From: Ralstonia sp. RRA
GTDB lineage: Bacteria > Pseudomonadota > Gammaproteobacteria > Burkholderiales > Burkholderiaceae
Length of the DNA stretch: 64,000 bases
NCBI RefSeq assembly: GCF_037023145.1
Contig: NZ_CP146091.1
Location: forward strand, 1,674,001 to 1,738,000
Direction: 5' to 3'
A program made the translations under genes and the position numbers. The notes beneath the pieces were generated by a model that was not told the DNA's origin, did not search any database, and was given only the letters and a program-made list of their open reading frames with translations. This document shows, one piece after another, positions 54,435-61,033 of this stretch. Every line of letters starts with the position of its first letter. Position 1 is the first letter of the stretch.

Positions 54435-54927
54435 GATCGGCTTGTTCAGCGGGCGCCCGATCGCGCAGCTCGAACGTCACGCGCACGCGGCGTGAGAATT
54501 GCAGGTAGACGCCACAGGTCAACAGCATCGCTACGGCTATCACCACGCCGTCGACCACGGTGGCACGTGCCCCCGGAACACCACCCGCCATCAGCATCAG
54601 CCCGATCAGCGGGGGCAGCAGCGCCATGTGCACGATCATGGCTGGCCGAAATGCGCTGTCGTGCGTGGTGGCCAGCACCAGCACCGTCACGCAGGAGATC
54701 AAGTAAAGCAATGTGGTCAGATTGACGGCCCCGCTGCCTGGCGTGTTGGCGTCGAAAAGATCCGAACCAGCCAACTGCAGCGCATCAATAGACAAGCCTT
54801 GCCAGAACACCCAGGTCGGCCCCGCAATGGCAACGGCCAGCACCCATGGCAGCCAGCCGGCAATGCCATATAGCGGATGGTGTTCTGCTTCGATCGGGTC
54901 GATGTCGACCCAGCGATGCGTCAGCAT
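54403..54927 (-). CDS. Hypothetical membrane protein
   Basis: This 174-residue protein has four likely membrane helices (WLPWVLAVAIAG, TLLYLISCVTVLVLA, MALLPPLIGLMLMAGG, VVIAVAMLLTCGVYLQF). I do not recognise a named family. The start at 54927 (MLTHRWVDID) is likely; the open frame extends upstream to 55062 but that part is Arg/Gly-rich and looks non-coding. It converges on DUF817 with a 32-bp overlap. Confidence 0.68.
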   Translation of the reverse strand: MLTHRWVDIDPIEAEHHPLYGIAGWLPWVLAVAIAGPTWVFWQGLSIDALQLAGSDLFDANTPGSGAVNLTTLLYLISCVTVLVLATTHDSAFRPAMIVHMALLPPLIGLMLMAGGVPGARATVVDGVVIAVAMLLTCGVYLQFSRRVRVTFELRDRAPAEQADLKHPQRAAAG

Positions 54928-55268
54928 GATGCACCCCCAATATGCGCGCCCGGTCTGATGCCGGGTTGCTCCGGCAGGTACCCAGCGATACCCGCCTCTC
55001 CTAACGCTTAGCTTAGGTCGCAGCGCACAGCGCGCAATGCCGGAGGAACCCTGAGCGCACAAACAGGTTGTGCCAGATCAACGGACGGCGTATCGGCGGA
55101 AAAGGCGCGGTCAAAAGTGTGGAAATTGCTACCGACGTGTCAGGTATCGCATGCCTGGGCGACCAACCTGCATAGCTCGCATCTGAGCGACGGGGCAGAC
55201 AGGTTGCCCCCTCTCAGAGGCGCTTCTGAACACCGGTCACCAGACGGAAATCCACCAGGAGGTATTGC
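54928..55268. other. Intergenic region between divergent membrane-protein genes
   Basis: I see no gene here. A short GCCGG-CCGGC hairpin lies around 54959-54976, and AGGAGG at 55256-55261 is the ribosome site of the DUF417 gene. The rest probably holds the two divergent promoters, without a strong consensus. Confidence 0.5.
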
Positions 55269-55778
55269 ATGCAACGAGAACTGTTTTCCCCGTCGGCCCT
55301 ACAGAAAACCGGGCAGGCCATCGTTTTCTACACCGTTGTGCTGATCTTTCTGGGGTACGGCGCATACAAGTTCACCGCGGTTGAGGCAGAGGCCATCTAT
55401 CCGCTCACGAGCAACAGCCCGCTGTTTTCGTGGCTCTATACCGTGCTCAGCAAGCAAGGTGTGTCCAACCTGATTGGCGTGGCTGAAATCGTGCTGGCGC
55501 TGGCCATGCTCTGGCGCGGCCACTGGCGCGTGCGCTTGATCGGCGCACTGGGGATTGCCGGCGCCTTGCTGAGCACGCTCTCGTTTCTTATCACCACACC
55601 GGGTATTGGCCTTGATGGATTCATCATCAAGGACGCGGTTCTGCTGGGCGGTGCGCTCTGGGCAGCCGGTGTTGCATGGCAATCCGGCTTGGCACCTCAG
55701 CATCAATCCGGTGCGCTGTCTCGGCCTATCGACGGAAAAGGCGCGGGCGATCCGGGTCATACAGTGGGTCGGGCGTGA
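55269..55778 (+). CDS. DUF417 (YkgB/RclC-like) membrane protein
   Basis: This 169-residue inner-membrane protein has four helices and the DUF417 start (FLGYGAYKFTAVEAEAIYPLTSNSPLFSWLY). E. coli relatives YkgB/RclC belong to a reactive-chlorine response. That role is known for the E. coli protein only. It has a strong Shine-Dalgarno. Its end overlaps the convergent lipoprotein gene by 53 bp. Confidence 0.86.
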   Translation: MQRELFSPSALQKTGQAIVFYTVVLIFLGYGAYKFTAVEAEAIYPLTSNSPLFSWLYTVLSKQGVSNLIGVAEIVLALAMLWRGHWRVRLIGALGIAGALLSTLSFLITTPGIGLDGFIIKDAVLLGGALWAAGVAWQSGLAPQHQSGALSRPIDGKGAGDPGHTVGRA

Positions 55779-56244
55779 TCTGCGTGAGCTGCAGCACGCC
55801 AGCCGGATCAAAGTAGAAATGCATCAGAGATGGCCAGACGTCGTCCGACTTGAAACGGTATGACCAGACGAGACGGTCCATGCGGGAGAAATACGCCGTT
55901 TCGACCGGCTTGCCGAAATGCCGCAGCACGTCGTCCTTGGTCCAGACGCCGATCTTGGCCTGGGCAAACTCAAGGCTGCGCAGCACCTGCTTGAAGTCGA
56001 TGAGCTTGCCGCTGGCATCAAAATCTGCCGCGTAGGTGAACTGGCCATAAGGCTGCGTGGGATACAGCCAGCGCGTGCCGCCATCCAGCGGGTAGGATTC
56101 GCGCGGCGGGCCAAACTGCGCCTGCACCGCAGATTGGTCACTGCCGACCAGGCGCTGCCCCTTCGTCACTGGGGATTCCAACGCGGCACACCCTGCCAGC
56201 GTGGCCACCATCATGATCGCCGCCAGCCAACGCATTGCGCGCAT
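55726..56244 (-). CDS. Lipoprotein with two BamE/SmpA-like repeats
   Basis: This 172-residue lipoprotein begins with a signal ending in LAGC (lipid Cys at about residue 19). Two similar units follow: SDQSAVQAQFGPP...RWLYPT...FDASGKLIDFKQ and TKDDVLRHFGKP...VWSYRF...FDPAGVLQLTQ. Each shows the BamE/SmpA pattern of a helix, FG(P/K)P and a YxFD strand. It is not the single-domain BamE itself. The start at 56244 has GGAGG at 8 bp. The gene lies downstream of bioD on the same strand. Confidence 0.8.
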   Translation of the reverse strand: MRAMRWLAAIMMVATLAGCAALESPVTKGQRLVGSDQSAVQAQFGPPRESYPLDGGTRWLYPTQPYGQFTYAADFDASGKLIDFKQVLRSLEFAQAKIGVWTKDDVLRHFGKPVETAYFSRMDRLVWSYRFKSDDVWPSLMHFYFDPAGVLQLTQITPDPLYDPDRPRLFRR

Positions 56245-56300
56245 GACAACCGCCTCCATCCTGTCTTTCGAGGGTGGACAGTGTAGCGCTGGCCAGCGGT

Positions 56301-56990
56301 TCAGCGTGCAAGCAACGGTGCAATGTCGAGGTGTGCAGCAGCAAGGCGTGCATCTGCGTGCGGCAGACGCGGAATGGTGCCCAGATGCGGCGCCCCGATC
56401 CAGCGACGCAGGGTGGCGACGTTATCGTCCAGACCAGCCATAGCCGGGTCGACCACGTTGCCAACCCACCCCGCCAGGTGCAGCCCGCGCGCGGCGATTG
56501 CCTCGGCGGTCAGCGCTGCGTGGTTCAGGCAGCCCAGGCGCAGTCCGACCACCAGCACCACTGGCAGGCCCAGCGCCACGGCCATTTCTGCCGTATCAAA
56601 ATCGTCGGACAGCGGCACGCGAAAACCGCCTACGCCCTCCACCACGACCGCGTCGGCCAGCGACTTGGCCTGCACGAATGCATCGAGAATGGGCGGCAGC
56701 GCAATCGTTACGCCCTCGCGTGCAGCCGCCAGGTGCGGCGACATCGGCGCATCCAGCAACCACGGGCAAATCGTTGCAAGCGGCAGATCCACCGAAGCGG
56801 CGGCGCGTAGCTGCTCGATGTCTTCATTGGTGCGCACTGACGCGTCAGGCAGCGTGCCAGCCGCAATCGGTTTGAGGCCGGCGCTGCGGTAGCCGGCATC
56901 GGCCAACTTGGTCAGCAATGCGGCGCTAACCAACGTCTTGCCGATCTCGGTATCGGTGCCGGTCACGAAACAGTCGAAGCGCGGCGGCAT
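56301..56990 (-). CDS. bioD: Dethiobiotin synthase
   Basis: This 229-residue ATP-dependent enzyme closes the ureido ring of dethiobiotin from DAPA and CO2. The P-loop [13 protein letters not shown] (8-20), KPIAAG and [11 protein letters not shown] are signature motifs. ATG at 56990 is 1 bp after the bioF stop. It is the last bio gene here; no bioB follows. Confidence 0.93.
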   Translation of the reverse strand: MPPRFDCFVTGTDTEIGKTLVSAALLTKLADAGYRSAGLKPIAAGTLPDASVRTNEDIEQLRAAASVDLPLATICPWLLDAPMSPHLAAAREGVTIALPPILDAFVQAKSLADAVVVEGVGGFRVPLSDDFDTAEMAVALGLPVVLVVGLRLGCLNHAALTAEAIAARGLHLAGWVGNVVDPAMAGLDDNVATLRRWIGAPHLGTIPRLPHADARLAAAHLDIAPLLAR

Positions 56991-56991
56991 T

Positions 56992-58242
56992 TCAGGCAGC
57001 CTTGGCAGGCGAGTGCAGCGATTGGCCGGCCGCTTCCAGCGCCTGTGCCAACCGCTCGATGTCGTCGGCAGTATGCGCAGCCGACAGTGTGATGCGCAGT
57101 CGCGCCGTACCGGCCGGTACCGTCGGTGGGCGGATGGCGGCGATGCGGATGCCTTCGCGCTCCAGTGCGGCGGCCAGTTCCAGTGCAGGCGCGTTCTCCC
57201 CGATGACGATGGGTTGAATGGCCGTGGGCGATGGCATCCACTGCCAGCCGAAGCGGGCCGCCAGACGCTGCGCATGCGCGCTCCATACCGCGATATGGCG
57301 GTTCAGGCGCGCACGGCGTTCGGCGCCCTCCTCGCTCGCAATCACGTCCAGCGCGGCTTCCACTGCGCAGGCAATCACCGGTGGTGTGGCCGTCGTGAAG
57401 ATATAGGTGCGTGCGCGCTGGACCAGCCAGTCGATCACCATGCGGTGCGCCACGATGGCCGCACCCGCGCCTCCCGCTGCCTTGCCGAATGTGCCGACGT
57501 AAACGAGACGCTCCGAATGCAGCCCGAAGTGCGACAACACACCCGCGCCGTTCTCGCCGAGCACGCCCAGACCGTGCGCATCGTCCACGATGAGCCAGGC
57601 GTCGTAACGCTCAGCCAGCGCGAGCAGTTCGGGCAGCGGCGCGATGTCGCCGTCCATGCTGAACACGCCATCGGTCACGATCAGCTTGTTGCGGCTCGTG
57701 CTGGCGGCGAGGAGCGCCTCCAGCGCAGCCACGTCGGCATGGGGATAGACCAAGACCCGCGCCCGCGAAAGCCGCGCGCCGTCGATGAGCGAGGCGTGGT
57801 TTAGCGCGTCGGAGAAGATCGTGCAGTCTTGGGCCGGCTGGATGCCGCCAGACTGCGCCAAGGCACTCACCACGGCCAGGTTGGCCATATAGCCGGTGCA
57901 GAACTCCAGCGCATCCGCTTCGGGAATGTGCGGTGCCTGCAGCGCTGCCATGCGAGCCTCCAAGCGCGCATGCGCAATCGAATGACCACTGACCAGAGAC
58001 GATGCACCGCTGCCGAAACCGTACTGGCGTATGCCCTCCACCACCGCTTCGCCCAGGGCGGGATGCGCTGCGAGGCCCAGGTAGTCATTGCCGCAGAAGC
58101 CAAGAATGTCACGCGGCTCTCCACCCGGCACGCTGATGCGCTGGCTGCGGTCGGTCGGGCTATAGGCGGTGCGGCGCACGCGACGCAAGTGGGCGGCGTC
58201 AATGGCGTCCAGGCCCGCCTGCAGGTCGTCAAGCAATCGCAT
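56992..58242 (-). CDS. bioF: 8-amino-7-oxononanoate synthase
   Basis: This 416-residue PLP enzyme condenses pimeloyl-ACP (or -CoA) with L-alanine to KAPA. Visible motifs are [23 protein letters not shown], the PLP Asp in [11 protein letters not shown] and the PLP Lys in GTFGKAAGG. The start at 58242 has AAGGAGA ahead of it; the open frame extends 10 codons upstream. It overlaps bioA by 14 bp. Confidence 0.94.
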   Translation of the reverse strand: MRLLDDLQAGLDAIDAAHLRRVRRTAYSPTDRSQRISVPGGEPRDILGFCGNDYLGLAAHPALGEAVVEGIRQYGFGSGASSLVSGHSIAHARLEARMAALQAPHIPEADALEFCTGYMANLAVVSALAQSGGIQPAQDCTIFSDALNHASLIDGARLSRARVLVYPHADVAALEALLAASTSRNKLIVTDGVFSMDGDIAPLPELLALAERYDAWLIVDDAHGLGVLGENGAGVLSHFGLHSERLVYVGTFGKAAGGAGAAIVAHRMVIDWLVQRARTYIFTTATPPVIACAVEAALDVIASEEGAERRARLNRHIAVWSAHAQRLAARFGWQWMPSPTAIQPIVIGENAPALELAAALEREGIRIAAIRPPTVPAGTARLRITLSAAHTADDIERLAQALEAAGQSLHSPAKAA

Positions 58243-59665
58243 AGGTTTCTCCTTCGTACGCATCGCCTGCATGGGCGAGCGTGTCCTCCAGGGTTTGCAG
58301 CGTGCGCTCGACCAGGGTGTCGGTTTCTTCGTCGGTCAGCACATAGGGCGGCAGCAGATAGACGGTGTTGCCGATGGGGCGCAGCAGCAGCCCGTGCGTG
58401 CGCGCAGTCAACGCAAAGCGTTCAGCAAAGCGCGCGCCGGCCACGTCGGGGTGCACGTCAAACGCGGTGATCATCCCGGTCTGCCGCAGATGCGCAAATC
58501 GTGCGTCGTGCGATAGCGGCGCGAGCCCCTGCGCGATGCGCGCGGCGGTCACGCGGTTGCGGGCGAAGACGTCCTCCTCCGCAAACAAGTCAAGCGTGGC
58601 AAGCGCCGCCCGGCAGGCCAGCGGATTGCCCGTGTACGAGTGCGAATGCAGGAAGCTGCGTACCGGCGCGTCGTCGTTGAAGGCGTTGTAGATGGCATCG
58701 CGCGACAGCACGATCGACAGCGGCAGATACCCGCCGCTGATACCCTTGGACAGGCACAGCAGATCCGGCCACACGCCGGCCTGCTCGCACGCGAAGAAGG
58801 TGCCGGTGCGGCCGCAGCCGACGGCAATCTCGTCCGCAATCCAGTGCACGCCAAACTCATCGCACAGCGCACGCACGCCGCGCAGGTAGCTCACGTCGTG
58901 CATGGCCATGCCGGCGGCGCACTGCACCAGCGGTTCAATGATGACGGCGGCGATGGTGCCGGCGTTGGTACTCAGGCAATCGCGCAACGCAGCCAGTGCG
59001 CGCTCTGCCACGTCGGCGGCGGTTTCGCCCAGACCAGCCAAGCGTGCGTCAGGTGACGGCACGCGGTGCGATTGCAGGATCAGCGGGTCATACGCATCGC
59101 GGAAGATCGCCACATCCGTCACGCCCAGCGCGCCGAGCGTTTCACCGTGGTAGCCGTGTTCCAGGCAGATGAAGCGGTTGCGCGCGCCCTGCCCTGCGCT
59201 GCTTGTTGCATTTCGATGCGCGTGGAAGCTCATCTTCAGTGCGATTTCCACCGCGGATGCGCCATCCGAGCCGAAGAAGCTGTGGCCGAGCGCTCCGCCC
59301 GTCAGGTCAATCAAGCGCTCCGCCAACTCGACCGCCGGGCGGTGCGTGGCGCCGGCCAGCATCACGTGCTCCAGCGAGTCAAGCTGTGTCTTGAGTGCCG
59401 CATTGATGTGCGGATTGGCGTGACCAAACAGGTTGACCCACCACGAACTGGTGCCATCCAGATAGCGCTTGCCGTCAAAGTCGATCAGCCACGGCCCCTG
59501 GCCGCGTGCGATGGGCAGCGGCGGCATGGCATCGAGCCGTGCGTTTTGCGTGCACGGATGCCAGACGGCCGCACGGCTGCGCGCCTGCCACGCCGTGTTG
59601 GCCGAGCGGGCACCTTGCGCGCCATGAACCGATGCGGCCGACACGGGGATGGGGGGATACGCCAT
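58229..59665 (-). CDS. bioA: Adenosylmethionine-8-amino-7-oxononanoate aminotransferase
   Basis: This 478-residue class III aminotransferase converts KAPA to DAPA using S-adenosylmethionine. WHPCTQ near residue 54, [13 protein letters not shown], the PLP Asp in [14 protein letters not shown] and the Lys in [14 protein letters not shown] identify BioA. The start at 59665 is preceded by GGAGG. First gene of the bioA-bioF-bioD operon. Confidence 0.95.
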   Translation of the reverse strand: MAYPPIPVSAASVHGAQGARSANTAWQARSRAAVWHPCTQNARLDAMPPLPIARGQGPWLIDFDGKRYLDGTSSWWVNLFGHANPHINAALKTQLDSLEHVMLAGATHRPAVELAERLIDLTGGALGHSFFGSDGASAVEIALKMSFHAHRNATSSAGQGARNRFICLEHGYHGETLGALGVTDVAIFRDAYDPLILQSHRVPSPDARLAGLGETAADVAERALAALRDCLSTNAGTIAAVIIEPLVQCAAGMAMHDVSYLRGVRALCDEFGVHWIADEIAVGCGRTGTFFACEQAGVWPDLLCLSKGISGGYLPLSIVLSRDAIYNAFNDDAPVRSFLHSHSYTGNPLACRAALATLDLFAEEDVFARNRVTAARIAQGLAPLSHDARFAHLRQTGMITAFDVHPDVAGARFAERFALTARTHGLLLRPIGNTVYLLPPYVLTDEETDTLVERTLQTLEDTLAHAGDAYEGETYAIA

Positions 59666-60032
59666 ACGAACCTCCAAGTAGCGACGCCGGCCCCGTCGTG
59701 TTGCAGAACGGAACCGGCACATGGCGGCGTATGGTAGGCGGCTTGCCGGTCAATCAACAAGCGGACAGATCAACGCTTTTTGCTGCAAAAATTACCGACA
59801 AAGCACGATGAAGCCATGTTTTTCGGCAAAACGTCGGCGGTCTTGCGGTGATCTTTGCGCAAAAAATTTTTCGGAGAAATGCGAGCGAGCGCTTTTTTCG
59901 TCACCTACCGGGCAGCCCGCACATCAGGAGCGGGTGATATTCAGAATGTACTGAAAGTATCGCGTGCAACATTGCTCAGCCCTAGGGATAACCCTATACT
60001 CGGGAAAACCCTAGAGAACGAGAGAAAACATC
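59666..60032. other. Intergenic region, AT-richer than surroundings
   Basis: This gap separates bioA from a small plus-strand gene. It has several A/T runs (for example near 59777-59784 and 59860-59874), unusual in this GC-rich sequence, and must hold the bioA promoter. No longer reading frame looks real. Confidence 0.55.
59972..60000 (+). promoter_or_regulatory. Sigma70 promoter of the 55-codon gene
   Basis: TTGCTC (59972-59977), a 17-bp spacer and TATACT (59995-60000) form a strong promoter, 33 bp upstream of the ATG. The spacer holds the perfect palindrome CCCTAGGG (59980-59987), and CCCTAG recurs at 60009-60014 on the other side of the -10 box, so a regulator may bind here. Confidence 0.66.
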
Positions 60033-60200
60033 ATGATCCAGCAAGCCTATTACACCCCGAAGTTCGCCGGTGAAGCCCAAGTTCAAGCCGCTCGCCGCCC
60101 GTCGCTGCTGCGCGCAGTCGTCAACTATTTCCGCAAGGGTTGGGATGACAACCTGGCGTACGCTGAAGTGGTTGGCAAGTCGGGTTCGTACCTCGGCTAA
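60033..60200 (+). CDS. Small conserved-looking protein, 55 residues
   Basis: The frame runs from ATG at 60033 to TAA at 60200. The protein is MIQQAYYTPKFAGEAQVQAA followed by a basic segment (RRPSLLRAVVNYFRKGW) and DDNLAYAEVVGKSGSYLG. It has no signal peptide or membrane helix, and an amphipathic basic helix in the middle is plausible. GAGAGAA lies upstream. A promoter and a terminator frame it exactly, which is good evidence of a real gene despite its size. I do not recognise the family. Confidence 0.75.
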   Translation: MIQQAYYTPKFAGEAQVQAARRPSLLRAVVNYFRKGWDDNLAYAEVVGKSGSYLG

Positions 60201-60245
60201 GCCCCGCGGCTGAACTTTCAGCCCAGCCGCAAAGGCACATCGCAA

Positions 60246-60271
60246 AAAAACGGCGCATTGGCGCCGTTTTT
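60246..60271. terminator. Bidirectional terminator
   Basis: CGGCGC (60251-60256) pairs with GCGCCG (60261-60266) over an ATTG loop, with an A-run before and a T-run after. It serves both the small gene and the convergent OmpA-like gene. Confidence 0.88.
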
Positions 60272-60306
60272 GTTTTTTGCAGCAGCGTGCTGACTCACGC
60301 TATCGG

Positions 60307-60990
60307 TCAAGACTGGATCAGACGAATCTCGACCCGGCGGTTCATCGCGCGCCCTGCTGCCGTGGCATTGGAAGCAACCGGGCTGTCCTTGCCGAAACCA
60401 CGCACGATCAAATCGTCGCATTGCAGGCCATGCTCGCGCAGGTAGGCCGCCACGCTGTCGGCACGGCGCTGTGAGAGTGCAAGGTTGTGTGCAGCTGAGG
60501 CACGCGAATCTGTGAAGCCGCTGATCTCGCCGTGCTTGAAGGTGATGCCACGGCTATCAGCAACAAGCTGGTCCAGCTTGCGTTTGGCCGCGGGCGTGAG
60601 CGTAGCCTGGTCGGTATCGAAATTGGCATCCCCACCCAGGTCAAGGCGTTTGACCACAACCGGCATGGCAATTGGCACCGGCACCGGCTCCGTCGCCGTG
60701 ACAGGTTTGGCGGGCGCCTGCCCGCACTGGAAGGTCAATGTACGCACATCGGTGCTGCGGCCGAACGGTGTCACCGGTTCCAGCGGGCGCACAGGCAGGT
60801 CGCCGCACATCTCTTTGGCCTTGTCGGTGCAGACGCTCTGCCCCTGGAGCAGACCATGGCATTCGACGCGGTACGTCGGCAGGCCGTCTTGCGGGTTGAC
60901 CTGATAAGCGTTGAAGGTTGGCCCCGACGCGCTTGAGCACGCGGCCAACGGCACGGCAAGGGTCAATACCCAAATTGCGGATGTCTTCAT
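60307..60990 (-). CDS. OmpA-domain lipoprotein (TpgA-like candidate)
   Basis: This 227-residue protein has a lipoprotein signal (Cys18 in LAACSS), a central region with several Cys, and a C-terminal OmpA-like peptidoglycan-binding domain (residues 115-225: DANFDTDQATLTPAAKRKLD, GFTDSRASAAHNLALSQRRADSV, GRAMNRRVEIRL). It lies 43 bp behind the trimeric autotransporter on the same strand. That pairing matches AtaA-TpgA of Acinetobacter, where the OmpA-like partner anchors and stabilises the adhesin. That role is inferred. Confidence 0.87.
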   Translation of the reverse strand: MKTSAIWVLTLAVPLAACSSASGPTFNAYQVNPQDGLPTYRVECHGLLQGQSVCTDKAKEMCGDLPVRPLEPVTPFGRSTDVRTLTFQCGQAPAKPVTATEPVPVPIAMPVVVKRLDLGGDANFDTDQATLTPAAKRKLDQLVADSRGITFKHGEISGFTDSRASAAHNLALSQRRADSVAAYLREHGLQCDDLIVRGFGKDSPVASNATAAGRAMNRRVEIRLIQS

Positions 60991-61033
60991 GATGAATGTG
61001 TGCTGAGGAGCTCTGTGGATTGGGTCATGCGGC

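Noticed and set aside
54928..55062. N-terminal extension of the hypothetical membrane protein
   Set aside because: The added residues are Arg/Gly-rich and lack a ribosome site; the start at 54927 is better.
59980..60014. I-SceI-like homing endonuclease site (TAGGGATAAC)
   Set aside because: Only the first ten bases match and the second half differs; the motif is better explained as promoter-linked repeats.
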